From Cladobotryum mycophilum (Eukaryota; Ascomycota; Sordariomycetes; Hypocreales; Hypocreaceae), in the NCBI GenBank assembly GCA_036429605.1, contig JAVFKD010000016.1, positions 1,860,001 to 1,924,000 on the forward strand: a DNA stretch of 64,000 nucleotides, read 5' to 3'. The notes beneath the pieces are model-generated. The model saw only the letters and a program-made list of their open reading frames with translations, searched no databases and was not told the DNA's origin. A program made the position numbers and the translations under genes. Shown here in pieces: positions 46,420 through 57,727 of the stretch (positions within the stretch are counted from its first letter, which is position 1; every line of letters begins with the position of its first letter).

Positions 46420-47231
46420 TTTTGCAGCGAACCTGTATCAGAGAAATGACCGAGTGCGCGAAATTGATGACGATTGCTGTAACAACAAAGGGAATGAATG
46501 AATGTCGCTGAGATGGATGCTCGTCCGACGTCCTGCTGCCAGTCTCGGATGAAATGATGACTTTAGAGAAAGTGTGAGTGAAGGGAGAAAACAGCAGCAG
46601 CTAGTGAAGTTGTCCTGTCTCAAAAAAAAACTGAAAACTGAAAAGCAATGCAAATATTGATTTTACTGTCTATGCCATTTGTCTCGAAGCGGCCGGGGTT
46701 GACAAAGGGAGATGGAAGAAAGACGCGTAGCGTGTCGCCCTTCCTTCATGTAGGCTTCCAGGAGGTTCAAGTGGTCCCCTGGGGCGGGTAACCAATCCTC
46801 CACCACCAAAGCGCCCTTCACACACCGATGCAACCCCCCCCCCCTTCTCATCTTTCCCACAGCACCTCACTATTCGCGAGCTCGATTCAAGATATGGATC
46901 CATGTACATCAAAAAAAGCACTTTTATCGTAAAAATCTATAAATAGTGTTGATGCTTATTATTGGTTTTCCTTTATTTTCTGTTGTTTTCTTTTGTTTTC
47001 TTTTCTTTTTTCCCAATGACCGCTGGTTGAATATTAATTCTATCCCATCTGTAGCGATGAGTGGTTTAATGTTGTGTATCGCATCTAGCATCTAGCATCG
47101 AGCTCTAGGGTAACTATCCATGTCCACTTCAGTTTTTAAGTATGGCAGGTCTTGGTTGAGGAAACATGGTATTATCATGAGCTCAACACCTGATTCATAT
47201 AATATTTATCTGTTAAGAAATCCATGTGTGA
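46420..47231. other. Intergenic region upstream of the F-box gene
   Basis: 812 bp with the F-box gene promoter and the 3' UTR of the lyase gene. It contains an 11-base C run at 46834-46844 and a T-rich TTTTC block near 46960-47010. No gene is seen. Confidence 0.5.
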
Positions 47232-48114
47232 TTACTTCAGACGAATGACACCGGCAATAAATCCTCGGACACCATTGCTGATCCAGCACTCTTCACCATC
47301 AACCAGAGATTCGGCTTTGACGACCTGCTCAACAACGATTCCCCTATTTGTAGATATTAGTATTTCAGAAGCACTCATTTAATGAGAAAAAGACCAACCT
47401 CTCCAATGCCCACCTTCGTGACGTTCCGTCTTGACCACCGCTTCCATCCTCGAGACTGAACTTGCTGGAAACAGGCGGCGTAACCCAGCGCCCGTCTCTC
47501 CAAAAGTACGGCGTTGTCATGCTTCCCTCCATGATGGACCCATCCTCTTTATTCGTGAGCAGGACTTCCTTCTCGTCTGTCAAAGCGATAACCACTCTTC
47601 GACGGGCAGAGTCATACATGTCCCTCTGCGTCGTCTTGTAGTGCGTGTATTCTGATCGCGCCGTGTTCAAGTCATCGGGAACGACGGCCCAGCGTGGGAA
47701 AACTCGAGGCTCGTCTTTGGCTGGTGCAGAACCAGGAGGAGGAAGTCGTATAGGAAACAGGTTCTCTAGGCTCACGGGGAGAGTAACACTGCTCTCAAAA
47801 CTGATCTTGCCTTGACGATCAACCACAATTTTGACACGTCGTGGTTTGTCTAGATCTGATCCGATGAACTCTTCAGTCAAGTTGGCTAGAGTCACGAGTG
47901 CCTCATCTCCAGAAAGAACATCGATTGCATCTTTCCATTGCCAATGAGTGGCCGCTCTAAGCATGCGGTCACGATGGTAGTCAAGCATATAAAATGAAGA
48001 TTCGTTCTTGAGGTTCCAAGCAGCATGTTCCAGGCCCTTGACGGGAACCTGCTTCAGACCGGCGTCATATCGGAGGGAAGTGAACAGGGAAAAGCCGTCT
48101 GACATTGTAGGCAT
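47232..48114 (-). CDS. ABZ2: Aminodeoxychorismate lyase (class IV aminotransferase fold)
   Basis: A pyridoxal-phosphate enzyme that splits 4-amino-4-deoxychorismate to p-aminobenzoate and pyruvate for folate synthesis. Exons (minus strand) are 48114-47399 and 47343-47232; 828 nt and 275 residues, as in fungal Abz2. The N-terminus has LFTSLRYDAGLKQVPVKG, and FYMLDYHRDRMLRAATHWQW matches the class IV motif in which an Arg and a hydrophobic helix flank the active site. Near the C-terminus TNKEDGSIMEGSMTTPYFWR contains the E-G-S-x-x-x cofactor-binding segment. The only intron (47344-47398) uses the less usual donor GTTGGT and the acceptor ATAG; the exon after it reads GIVVEQVVKAESLVDGEECW. ATG at 48105 is an equally good start. 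I am sure of class IV; the specific substrate is by similarity. Confidence 0.85.
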
Positions 48115-48726
48115 GTGTTATATGATGCTTGAATATAATCCAATTGAGAAGCGATGTAGAGAGAAGTATTTATTACAATGATGGAAGATAAACTTTTGCA
48201 GAGGTGAGAGTTTTGAAGTCTTGACTCTTATCCCCAGATCCTTTCGATGAGTCAGCCAACTGAGGGTTGAAAGACCATCATGTCATGCATCTAAACTTGT
48301 TCTGATTCCATTGAGAATGAGGCTATGAGAGGGCGCATTTATACTACACAATGCAAAGACCTTGCGATTATAGGTGGAGTTTTCATTGGCGCCCAATCAT
48401 GGATGCGACCTCGCATATTTATGGAGACCCAGGGAGTAAAAAGGAGGACGAGGGAGTAAGAGTTAAAGCCCGCTGACGGACCTGACACTGGCACTGGCAT
48501 GGCATAGGCTGTATGTACATATGTATATATGTATGTATGCATATTGCATGTGCTGGCATTACGTACTTGTGTAGGGATTACATACATGAATTTCATGCGT
48601 TGGGGGAGTGAGTGCGTGCATGGATCGCATTCCAAGTGAAGCATAGAGGGAGGAAGAGAGAGGAATGGACGATGTCTGCCTGACCTTGTCTGCAGGTGCA
48701 ATGCAGATAGAAAGATATACATACAT

Positions 48727-48752
48727 ACAGACAGACAGACAGACAGACAGAG
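48727..48752. repeat. ACAG/GACA tetranucleotide microsatellite
   Basis: Six or more perfect four-base units in noncoding DNA between ABZ2 and TOM70. Confidence 0.85.
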
Positions 48753-49240
48753 ACAAGCAGAAGGCAATTAGAGGGACCCCTCAATGAATAAAGCATAACG
48801 TCATTGGCTCTAATGCAAGCAAGGAAGACGTAAACAAAGGCTTGCTTGCCCATTAACAGACAGTGCAAGTGCAGTCAGTACTCGTACTTGCCTACCTACT
48901 TCCAAAGATGAACCAAAAAAATTTTAAAAAAAAATGCCGCTGCCTGAGGCATAATTGGCATTGGTGGTGGATGGTGGTGGTAGACTTGCTCGAGCCTCGC
49001 CTCTCTGCCTCGCCTCGTTAAAAGAGTTTTTGGCTGGTGGGCTGGTGGGTGTGCTGTGTGTGCTGTGTGTGGAGTAAAGGCGGTTAGTAAACCAACGTGG
49101 AAATTTCGAGGTTTCCCGGTCATCATCAGCTTTTTTTCTGCGCGAACCAGCTTTTTGCTGCAGCTACTTTTCCTGCGCCCATTCATACTTACATACATAC
49201 CACATACATACACACACATACATCATCGACCTCTGCCTTT

Positions 49241-49345
49241 TGTTTGGTCTCTTTTTTTATTTCTTTTTCTTTGCTTTCCTCCTCCCCCTCCAAAAGCTTC
49301 CATAGGGCCTTGTGTCCCCCTCCCTCCCCCCTCGTTCTCGGCTGT
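49241..49345 (+). promoter_or_regulatory. Pyrimidine-rich promoter/leader tract of TOM70
   Basis: Over 100 bp of mostly T and C (TTTTTTTATTTC, CCTCCTCCCCCTCC, CCCCCTCCCTCCCCCC) end about 80 bp before the TOM70 ATG, like the tract in front of transketolase. CT-rich leaders are usual in strongly expressed fungal genes; the role is inferred. Confidence 0.5.
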
Positions 49346-49423
49346 GTGTTTGTTTTTCTGAAAAAAATTCTATATTTAATTCCTCATTTTTTTTTTGCAT
49401 CCTGCAATCAAACTTTCCCCATT

Positions 49424-51556
49424 ATGTCTAACCCTGCGCCCTCAATGCCTCCGGGCCGGCCCACTGCCATTGCGGTTGATGCGACGTCTTCTACCTGGGA
49501 CCGGATATCCTCTTGGGTATCAGAGAACAAGGCCGCTGTCTACACCATTGCTGGTGTTGCTGTCGTTGTTACCGGCGCTGGCGTCGTCTACTACTTGAAT
49601 TCCGATTCGGTATGTGTCATTAGTGCACTTTATCTCATCACTCTCCTTCTCCTTCTCTTCCTCCCTCCCTCTCTCTGTGCTTCATGCCATGTCGCTTGGA
49701 TTGGGCACCATATGGGCGGATACCAGAGGTCGCCAATGGAAAACACCCACAATCACCACCACCACCACCACCACCACCATCGCTTCCCAAGAGGTGCCTC
49801 TAACGTAAAATCAATCTTTGCAGACATCCACGTCAAATGCACCTAAACTCAGTAAGAAGGAGAGGAGGAAGCGAAAGGAAGCCGAGCGCAAGGCTGCTGA
49901 CGCCAAGGACACTGCGACACCAGCGCAACCACGAGCCGCCACCGTCGAACCCGAATCAGAGCTGCCTGAGATTGATGAAGATTCCGTCTTGCTTTTGACC
50001 TCGGACCAGCGTGACCAATATGCCGGCAGACTCAAGGCTCACGGCAACAAGGCATATGGCGATAAGGCTTACAACAAGGCTATTGATCTCTATACCAAGG
50101 CCATCATCTGCAAGCCCGATCCCGTCTTTTACTCCAACAGAGCAGCATGCTACAGCGCCATGAGCGAATGGGACAAGGTCGTAGAGGACACCACTGCCGC
50201 CATCAACATGGACCCGGAATATATCAAGGCTATCAACCGCCGAGCGACTGCCTACGAGCACCTGAAGCTGTACTCCGAGGCTCTTCTCGACTTCACAGCC
50301 TCGTGCATCATTGACAACTTCAAGAGCGAGTCTACCGCCCAGGCTGTTGAGAGATTGTTGAAGGTTTTCGCAGAGCACAAGGCCAAGGAAGTCATGGCAT
50401 CCAGACCCCCCAAGCTGCCAAGTCCCATTTTCGTTGGCAATTACCTCCAGAGCTTCCGCCCCAGGCCCCGCCCCGCCGCACTGGAAGACTCGGTTGATCT
50501 GTCCCCAGATACCGGCCTGGGACAGCTGCAGATTGGTCTGCAGGGTCTGGAAAAGAAGACGGCTGAAGGCTACGAGGAGGCTAGGTTGGCATTCGAAAAG
50601 TCCCTGGAATTGGGAGATCTCGCCGAGAATGAGGCTCTTGCATACAATTTGAGAGGAACCATGAGAACATTGCTTGGTAACCACGCTGAGGCTACCGAGG
50701 ACTTTGACAGGAGTATCGAGTTGGACCCTACCATGACGCAGAGCTATATCAAGCGAGCTAGCATCAGTCTCGAGCTTGGAGAACCCGACAAGGCCGAGGC
50801 GGAATTCGTCAAGGCCATTGAACAGGACGACGAGGATCCCGATGTTTACTATCACCGCGCCCAGGCCCATTTCATCAAGGGCGACTTGGCCAGCGCTCAA
50901 AAGGACTACCAGAAATCCATCGACCTTGACAAGGACTTCATCTTCTCTCACATTCAACTGGGTGTCACACAGTACAAGATGGGCTCCATCGCATCCTCCA
51001 TGGCCACCTTCCGACGATGCATTAAGAACTTCCCCAAGGTCCCCGATGTCTACAACTACTACGGCGAGCTGTTGCTCGACCAGTCCAACTACTCTGAAGC
51101 CATCGAGAAGTTTGACACTGCCATGGAGATGGAGAAGCAATCTAAACCAATGTCTATGAATGTGCTGCCCCTCATTAACAAGGCTTTGGCTCTCTTCCAG
51201 TGGAAGGCCGACTTCAAGGAGGCGGAGCAGCTCTGTCAGAAGGCTTTGATTAGTAAGTGTAAACACCCCTTATTCAGCAGTTTCATTTTCTAACGCCACC
51301 TACAGTCGATCCAGAGTGTGATATTGCTGTCGCCACCATGGCCCAGCTCCTTCTCCAGCAGAACAACGTAACCGAGGCCCTCAAATACTTTGAGCGCGCC
51401 GCCGAGCTCGCCCGCACCGAAGGCGAGATTGTCAACGCCCTTTCATACGCCGAGGCCACGAGGACGCAGGTGAAGGTGACAGAGAAGTATCCAAAGCTGG
51501 CGGCTAAGCTGGCAGGAGGCGCTGGCGGACCCCCTGGGCTGCGTATGGGACCTTGA
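49424..51556 (+). CDS. TOM70: Mitochondrial import receptor subunit Tom70
   Basis: An outer-membrane receptor that accepts carrier-type preproteins, with Hsp70/Hsp90, and passes them to the TOM pore. Exons are 49424-49609, 49824-51252 and 51306-51556; 1,866 nt and 621 residues. One membrane anchor lies at about residues 38-58 (AAVYTIAGVAVVVTGAGVVY), followed by a Lys/Arg/Glu-rich linker (KLSKKERRKRKEAERKAADA). At least ten TPR repeats follow. The N-terminal clamp begins LKAHGNKAYGDKAYNKAIDL and includes YSNRAACYSAMSEWDKVVED; the C-terminal repeats include YYHRAQAHFIKGDLASAQKD. The first intron is long for this window (49610-49823, 214 nt) and holds a CAC trinucleotide tract at about 49755-49779. 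It is convergent with SSO and divergent from ABZ2. The antisense strand of exon 2 is open for 436 codons, an effect of codon bias. Confidence 0.96.
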
Positions 51557-52844
51557 AGAACATAAAAAAAAGGGGGGCTTTTTTTTTAACGAAACACAAA
51601 CACACACACACAAGCACACAAGCACAAAAACAAAGCCAAAAAAAACAAAGTTTTATGTCTGCCAAAAGTATCAAGAAATCCCCCAAAAATGATGGCGCGA
51701 GTTATGAACCCCCATGCGCGTTGTAACAGTGTATGAGAAAGATGATGAAAGGGAAGTCCTTTTTTTGTTTGTTTGATTGTCGATTTTTTTCTTTTTGGTT
51801 TTCTTCCAGAAGAAGATGAAATGAAACGAACGTGGGTAGGCGGTGATTGTTTTGTTTTGTTTTTAATGCGCTCTGTGACATGGGGAATCTGAAGGCTCTT
51901 ATGAATTCTTCTCTTCGGGTGTTGGGGGGAGGTGAGAAGTTTTGTGTTGACTGCAAAGAAAGAAGAGAAGAGAAGAGAAGAGAAGAGAAAAAAGAAGAAA
52001 ATGAATCCCCCTTTGTACATTTATACGATAATGGCTATATGTCCCTCTCCCTCGATTCATGTTTTGCTTTCTATAGCTGTAATGAGGTTCATGATGATGA
52101 AACCCTCCCCTTTCCCATCCTCCCTTCTCTCCCAGGATAGGACATTTTTCTATTTTTTAGATATAGGTACTTCACAACTCTCCACTCAACCCCAATCTTG
52201 ATTCAACGAATAAAACTCCAATGGAAACAATAGCTACTACCGGGGTCGTAACGTGTGCACAATTGGTTATACATGTGACAAAAAAGGTCTGCGCTCACCA
52301 TCACGGGTCTATGAGCGTGGACTTTTGCTGTCACGCTGATGTGCATGTAAATTGGGTAGAATTTCGTCTCCTTTTATTGAACCATCAAACTTGAATCCTA
52401 TATTAAACATGGTCCCGTGAAATTCATCTCCCAATTGGAAAAAAAGCACAAAAATGTCATGTCCGAGATACACATCCCATCTGCATTATCATCATCAAAC
52501 CGCCCTTCCCTTCCCTTCCCAAACTGGAGACCATTTCCTTTGCCTCCCCTTCCTGTCCAGTCCAGTTCCAGTTCATCACCCTTTCCACCGAGAACGTATG
52601 AATTACGGAGGGGGTGGATTGAAGCCTCGTATGCAGAGAGAAACAAAAATATACAATTGATCGTGTTTTGAAGATAGAAAGGGGGTGTGGGGAATCAAAA
52701 AGGCAGGCATTTCGTGTGGTCTAGTAATTATACCAATCTCTTAAAAGAGCCCCCGATCAGATGACTTCGAGATTGGTCAAGTTTCATAGCCGCGCGCGTA
52801 AACAAATTGGCAAGCAAAAAGAAAACAAACAAAAAAGGGGGCTT
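51557..52844. other. Convergent intergenic region, TOM70 / SSO syntaxin
   Basis: 1.3 kb with no supported gene. It includes T- and A-rich stretches after TOM70, an AGAGA pentanucleotide repeat at 51960-51990 and the SSO 3' UTR. Confidence 0.5.
51960..51990. repeat. AGAAG/GAGAA pentanucleotide repeat
   Basis: About six units of a five-base purine motif in noncoding DNA downstream of TOM70. Confidence 0.8.
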
Positions 52845-54034
52845 TTAGTTGCCTGTGCTTTTGCTTGCGAGGGATACACCAAGACCAACACCCAGGGCGA
52901 TGGCGATAATGATGATGACGACAACAAGGAGGAGCCACCATTTGAGCTTTCGGGCTCGGCGGGCGTGGTCAGTTGCCTGGAGAACCTGCTCATTGCCCTT
53001 TTCGATGTTGTCCACTGTCTGCTGTGCGTTTTCCTCGGCAGCGATAATGACGGGGTCTTGCTGCTCGACAAGTGCCGCGAGCTCCTGGTAGAGAATGGAA
53101 AGCTCGACGAGGGTCTGCTCGATGCGCTGGAGCTCGTTATGACGCGCGCGCACGTTGCCTAGAAGAGAAGCGGCATGGCCGGTTCGGTTCGTTCGCAGCT
53201 GCAGGGTAAAGTAGTTAGCATCCTCATCGCACAAAAGAAAGCACAACACCATGCCAAGAATTCTGCCAGATAGCCGAGCGGAAAAAAAGGAAAGAAAGAA
53301 AAAACTTACAGCAGTCTGGAAAACACCCTCGTTGCTCCAATCCGCTTCAGTAGCTTGCTGAACCTCCTCCTCCGACGCATCCGGGTTCACAATGCGGTAC
53401 TGTCGCGCAATCTGTTCGCGGTACTTCTGCTGGTAGTCGCGCTCAATGCTCTGATACTTGTCGAGCTCCGACTTGAAGAAGGTCTTTAGGGACTGCAGCT
53501 GGGTGCTCTTGGTGTTGCGCGAGCCGTCGGTTGTCTTGGCCAGGTCGCGCTCCAAACCCTTGATCCCATCCTTGATAGCGGTGTTGCGAATCTGCGTCTG
53601 GGCGACGTAGTGCTCAAGCTGCTGGTTCGCCTCATTATCGGTGGTGCCGAGAGTGCGCTGGTGCAGCTGGCCAATGTAGTCAATGTCGCCCGTCAAGCTC
53701 TTGATCTCATTGCGCAAGGTCTGGACGCGATTGAGGAAGTCGCTTTGCGACAGAGTGGCAGGTTGTCTTGGCTGAGCATCATTTGTGTTGTTGTAATCTT
53801 GCATCTCATAGTTGTTGTTGTTGTTGCCATTATTAGTGTTATTGTTGCCGTTGTTCTCATATGGATTATTGGAGCCATATGGGTTGAGCTTTGGAGTTAT
53901 GTTAGCACATCATAATTGCTTGGCGCATTGCATCAGTGGAGCAGAAGATGGGGTAATTATCTTACCTGACCATAGCCGGATTCCTGAGTAGGACCCTGGG
54001 CATAGGGATTTTGCCTCTCCTGGCCGTATGACAT
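52845..54034 (-). CDS. SSO1: Plasma-membrane syntaxin (t-SNARE), Sso1/Sso2-like
   Basis: A Qa-SNARE that drives fusion of secretory vesicles with the plasma membrane. Exons (minus strand) are 54034-53966, 53888-53310 and 53198-52845; 1,002 nt and 333 residues. The N-terminus MSYGQERQNPYAQG leads into an asparagine-rich low-complexity segment (NNGNNNTNNG). The Habc helices begin DFLNRVQTLRNEIKSLTGDI. The SNARE helix starts near ELQRIEQTLVELSILYQELA and contains the zero-layer glutamine in ALVEQQDPV. A single C-terminal anchor follows (KLKWWLLLVVVIIIIAIALG). The exon 2 acceptor is a plain AAAG. The asparagine tract is encoded by imperfect trinucleotide repeats at 53805-53860 and may vary in length between strains. 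Fungi often have one Sso protein; SSO1 and SSO2 cannot be told apart here. Confidence 0.94.
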
Positions 54035-56113
54035 GCTGAGATGGCTGTGTTTTTGGTACGAGGGGGTTTAGAGATGTTGATGATGAGAGATGCAGAATGT
54101 GTTGAAATTACGTAGTGGATAGCGGCAGTAGTAGTAAGAGTTGTAGTAGCAGTGAGTGGTAGTGGTAATGGTAGTGGTAGCAACAGCGGCAGTAGCAGCA
54201 GCAGCAGCAGCAGCGCAGAGGGCCGACTGGACGATGAACGACTTGGCGGCGGCGCCAGCGGAACCAAAGTAGCAAACACCTGTTCGAGAACCTAGAACGG
54301 GCTTGAAAAACCTAGTGTCGCCCGCCGGAGCTTGTTCTGTTCTGGTAATCTGCTTCTGTAACTGTAACCCAGCGGCGCTAAACAGCAGGTGGCTTGTGGC
54401 ACGTTGCGCTTTGTATGGAGTAAGTACTTAAGTACCCTGGCAACTGGCAACCTCGGATTTTCTTGGCGGCAAAGCTTCTCCAAAAGAGTTGTTTCGGCTC
54501 GAACGGAAAAACAAAATTGTGTAGAGGAGACGAGGATGATGATATTAGAGAAGTAACAATTAATAAGCTTCAAAGGGACAAAATAAAATAAAAATAAGAA
54601 AAATAGAAAATAGATGTGAAACAGAGAGAGTGGAGGGAGAGGGGAGAGAAGAAGGGGGGAGGGGGATGTAATATTAAGGGCTTCCGTAAGAAAACAAAGG
54701 GCAAAATGCTCGTGCTTTTAACAGAAACGAAACAACTCCCGAGCCCGAGGGATCATTGCTTATGACAGTTTCGCTCTTTCGACGTTCGTTCTGTTCCCTC
54801 TCCCTCTCTCTCCCTACGGATCGGCGGAGCTTTCCTCGTCATCAGTCAAAAAGGCTAAACAATTGGCGCAAAAAAAGGATGGGGTTCCTTTACCACCCCC
54901 TGGTCAACAAAGCCCGTCCATGGATGATGCATCATGTCAGTCTTGCGCGTTTTGGTGTGTCTTGCACGGCCGCATGGGCACAAGGTTTGCTTGCTTTGTG
55001 AACATGGCCTGAGCCTCGCCTCGCCTTTTTGCCTCTCTGCACAGTGGCGCAAAACGAACCCGCCCAAGGCCAAAAATAGTCATACCCGTCAGTGTGTCAG
55101 TGTCTGTCTCTTGTTCCTTGCTTGTCTGCCCACAAAAGAAATCAACCAAAAATTACATCCATTTATTCATGCCGAGTTTCGTCAAAATGGGAAAATGCCG
55201 TGACGGATTCGTCACCACGTGAGGCTGTGAAATGTGCATCCCATCCTGCACCATTCCCGTGGGAGGGAAAAAGTTGGCAGAATAAACGGAAATGTCAGAA
55301 ATCAAGAGAAACGGCAGATACGAATCTGTCTACCAGCATTCTGGCGCTTATTTCCGCTCTTTGCCGTTTAGCTAATCGTATTTGCACTGCATCCAAACCT
55401 CGCCTCAAAGACTGCGTCTTCGCCGTTCCAATTCGGGAATATGGATTGCTTGGTCATTGCCATTACCATTACCTCTTACAATCATTCACCAGAGCCGAGC
55501 CAAGTTCCAAGTGATTGATGTTATTTCATTACTACTAGCTGCTTTACTCTGAAGCAGATAGCCATATGTGCATGTATTTGAGGCATGTCCATCATATATC
55601 TACATGCAAACCGCCAGACTTTACACAGCCATCATTAACGGCACGTCATGGCTCCCATATCATCCACAGCCACATTCAAGTGGTTTCCATACCCACCACC
55701 ATCAACCAATCACGATAAATCGACATGGCCATCGTCTGATTTCCACCACGGTAATAACAGCCGAGCATTCGTAACGCTATCCACCACATATCAAGAGATT
55801 CCGGCCTTCGTATAGTCTGCGTCATGATAGACCAACTGATCAAGCATCTGCCACGAACGGGATTGGGACCAGGAGAATGTAACCAAAATGGGAGCAGACG
55901 GAATACGAAATGCCATATTGGCATCACCATCACTCAGCTACCCACACAAAGCAGCTCATCGAAATCTCGGTGCTGACCAGTTGAACTGCCAGATAGGTGG
56001 ATATCGTCTCTCATCGGTTTGTATCTGGCTCTGGTGGACTAACGTGATGAACCAAAGCAACCCTAAAAGTTGTCTCATAATGAACCAACATCTGTCATTT
56101 GCCGGCGAGCATC
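54035..56113. other. Intergenic region between SSO and IMP4
   Basis: 2.1 kb with no supported gene. The SSO promoter and leader hold a GTA/GTG-rich stretch (54125-54185) and a CAG tract (54191-54214). A purine-rich run lies at 54590-54670. The part near 56113 is the IMP4 3' UTR. Open stretches of up to 140 codons are domain-free. Confidence 0.5.
54191..54214. repeat. CAG/AGC trinucleotide tract
   Basis: About seven trinucleotide units in the SSO leader or promoter, next to GTAGTGG-type repeats. Confidence 0.8.
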
Positions 56114-57119
56114 TTAAAGATAGTTCTTCTTCTTCGAGGTTCGTGTATATTGCGAAAGATGCCATTCAACATCGCCGTTCTTGTTCTCCAGCGTACCACC
56201 GCGAATTTCAAACATCCTCATAGTCATTCGTGGTCCAACTTCGGAGAGCTCGACGCTGTCGTATCCTGTCCTTACAAAAACGTGATGTCGGACTTCGATG
56301 CTATCCTCGAGGTTCTTGAATGTTACAACCCGGTGGCCAATTTTATTCTTGCTGGTAATCTGCTCCCTTGGGGGAAACAGGTGCTTTAGGACTTTGACAA
56401 CCCGCTCTCCAAGACGGGTAGTGAATCCGTCAAAAATCAGGTGAGGATATGACTCGCTAACAGTTCCCCGAACACTGCCCGGGATATCATGGCGGAGTAC
56501 CACGTTGTGCAAGGAAAAGGATACCGTCGGTCCGTGGGGAAAGTGTGAGAGCGTCAATGCTGTCGGGGTACCACGGTGCTCGTGAAGCAGAACCATGTCA
56601 GAAAGACCGGCGGACTGGGCAGATTTGACAAGGTCAGGGAGAATAAGATTTCCACGGTTCATGCGGACTGATGTCGGAAACAAAAGCCTTATTTCCTTGG
56701 CGAAAGCAGATAATCTTGCGGATGGATCGCGAGAAGTTGTTACCTGGCATCTTATAAGTAATAGTCTCATAGTTGATGAAAGGATTATTTACCAATACTC
56801 GAGGATCCACGATGCCTGAGAGCTGTGCATATTCGTCGTCCAGGTCTAGTTGCTCGTTCGTATCAAGGTCTCTCGACTCATCGTACTGGTAGTCTTTCCG
56901 TAATGACTTGTCATTGGCGATTTCAGGATCTAGTGGTTTTCCTGAAGCGAGAGAGGCTCTCAACTTCGCTCGCTTTTCGCTGATTTCTGCATCACGTAAC
57001 AGAAGCGCACGACGATAAAGATAGTCGCGCCTTTGGCGTGCTTGCTTGCGCTGTACCTCCAAATTAGCAAAACTTGCCAATGAGTGGCGGGAACTTCAGC
57101 GCCGGTAACTCACAATCAT
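56114..57119 (-). CDS. IMP4: U3 snoRNP protein Imp4 (Brix domain)
   Basis: A nucleolar component of the small-subunit processome that binds U3 snoRNA and pre-rRNA for 18S maturation. Exons (minus strand) are 57119-57114 (six bases, ATGATT), 57050-56793 and 56743-56114; 894 nt and 297 residues, the family length. The first exon gives only Met-Ile; splicing a 63-nt intron (GTGAGT to GTACAG) joins it to RKQARQRRDYLYRRA, the conserved Imp4 N-terminus. The second intron (56792-56744) joins RVL to VTTSRDPSARL. The Brix domain runs from there, with HEHRGTPTALTLSHFPHGPT and PHLIFDGFTTRLGERV, to EVGPRMTMRMFEIRGGTLEN. It is divergent from UPF1 with 608 bp between. Confidence 0.95.
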
Positions 57120-57727
57120 TTTCAATATCCTCAATGGTTCATATCACCAATCGCAAGACTAGAGCTTCAAGATGCAGACGACATGGGAAAAAAAGTTGGC
57201 TTATCAGTTTTGCCGATCTTTTTGCGCTATCGATTGCCCGCCACCACCTTATCACGTGGGCGCAAATTGTCCCACTATGGCCTGTTCCTGGTCTGGTGGA
57301 GGGTCCCAGTCGCTTCCACTGTTGACGATAATTATTATTCTGGTTCGCCAGCTGTGGTCGACCAATTTCTCACATCCGACCAACCGTCTTCCACCTGTGC
57401 GATTCTCTTCATTGAACAACTGCCGGATATCTCACAGCCCTAGCCGTCGACTATTCCTTTCACGGCGCATATTTTGCGGCGATGATGTGAGTCCGATCAG
57501 CGACACTTGCGAAACTCTTTCTTCGATCCACAAAGCGCCGAATCTCGTCGCACCAGATTCTCTCTACATTGTTTAATGTTAAAGGTAAGCCATGTTCACA
57601 AAAGCTAAACCGCAGGACTTTGGAAGCTTATCCACTCCTCCCTTTCCATCTATTTAATGCCTTGCTTCCTAAACCTAACCGCAGTGAAACAGCATCAGGC
57701 GCGCCATAAAGTTACGAAAATTATAAC
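57120..57727. promoter_or_regulatory. Shared divergent promoter region of IMP4 and UPF1
   Basis: 608 bp between divergent start codons. No gene is supported; open stretches on the plus strand start inside the IMP4 intron and lack domains. Confidence 0.55.

Larger units (their letters stand above)
48115..49423. promoter_or_regulatory. Divergent upstream region of ABZ2 and TOM70 with microsatellites
   Basis: 1.3 kb with no gene. It carries several simple repeats: a TATG/TGTA-type tract around 48507-48546, a GACA tetranucleotide tract at 48727-48752, GTGCTGT repeats near 49050-49070, and an ACATAC tract near 49187-49220. Confidence 0.6.

Noticed and set aside
49956..51266. 436-codon minus-strand open frame as a gene
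   Set aside because: Antisense to TOM70 exon 2, with Leu/Val/Gly-rich translation and no recognisable domain.
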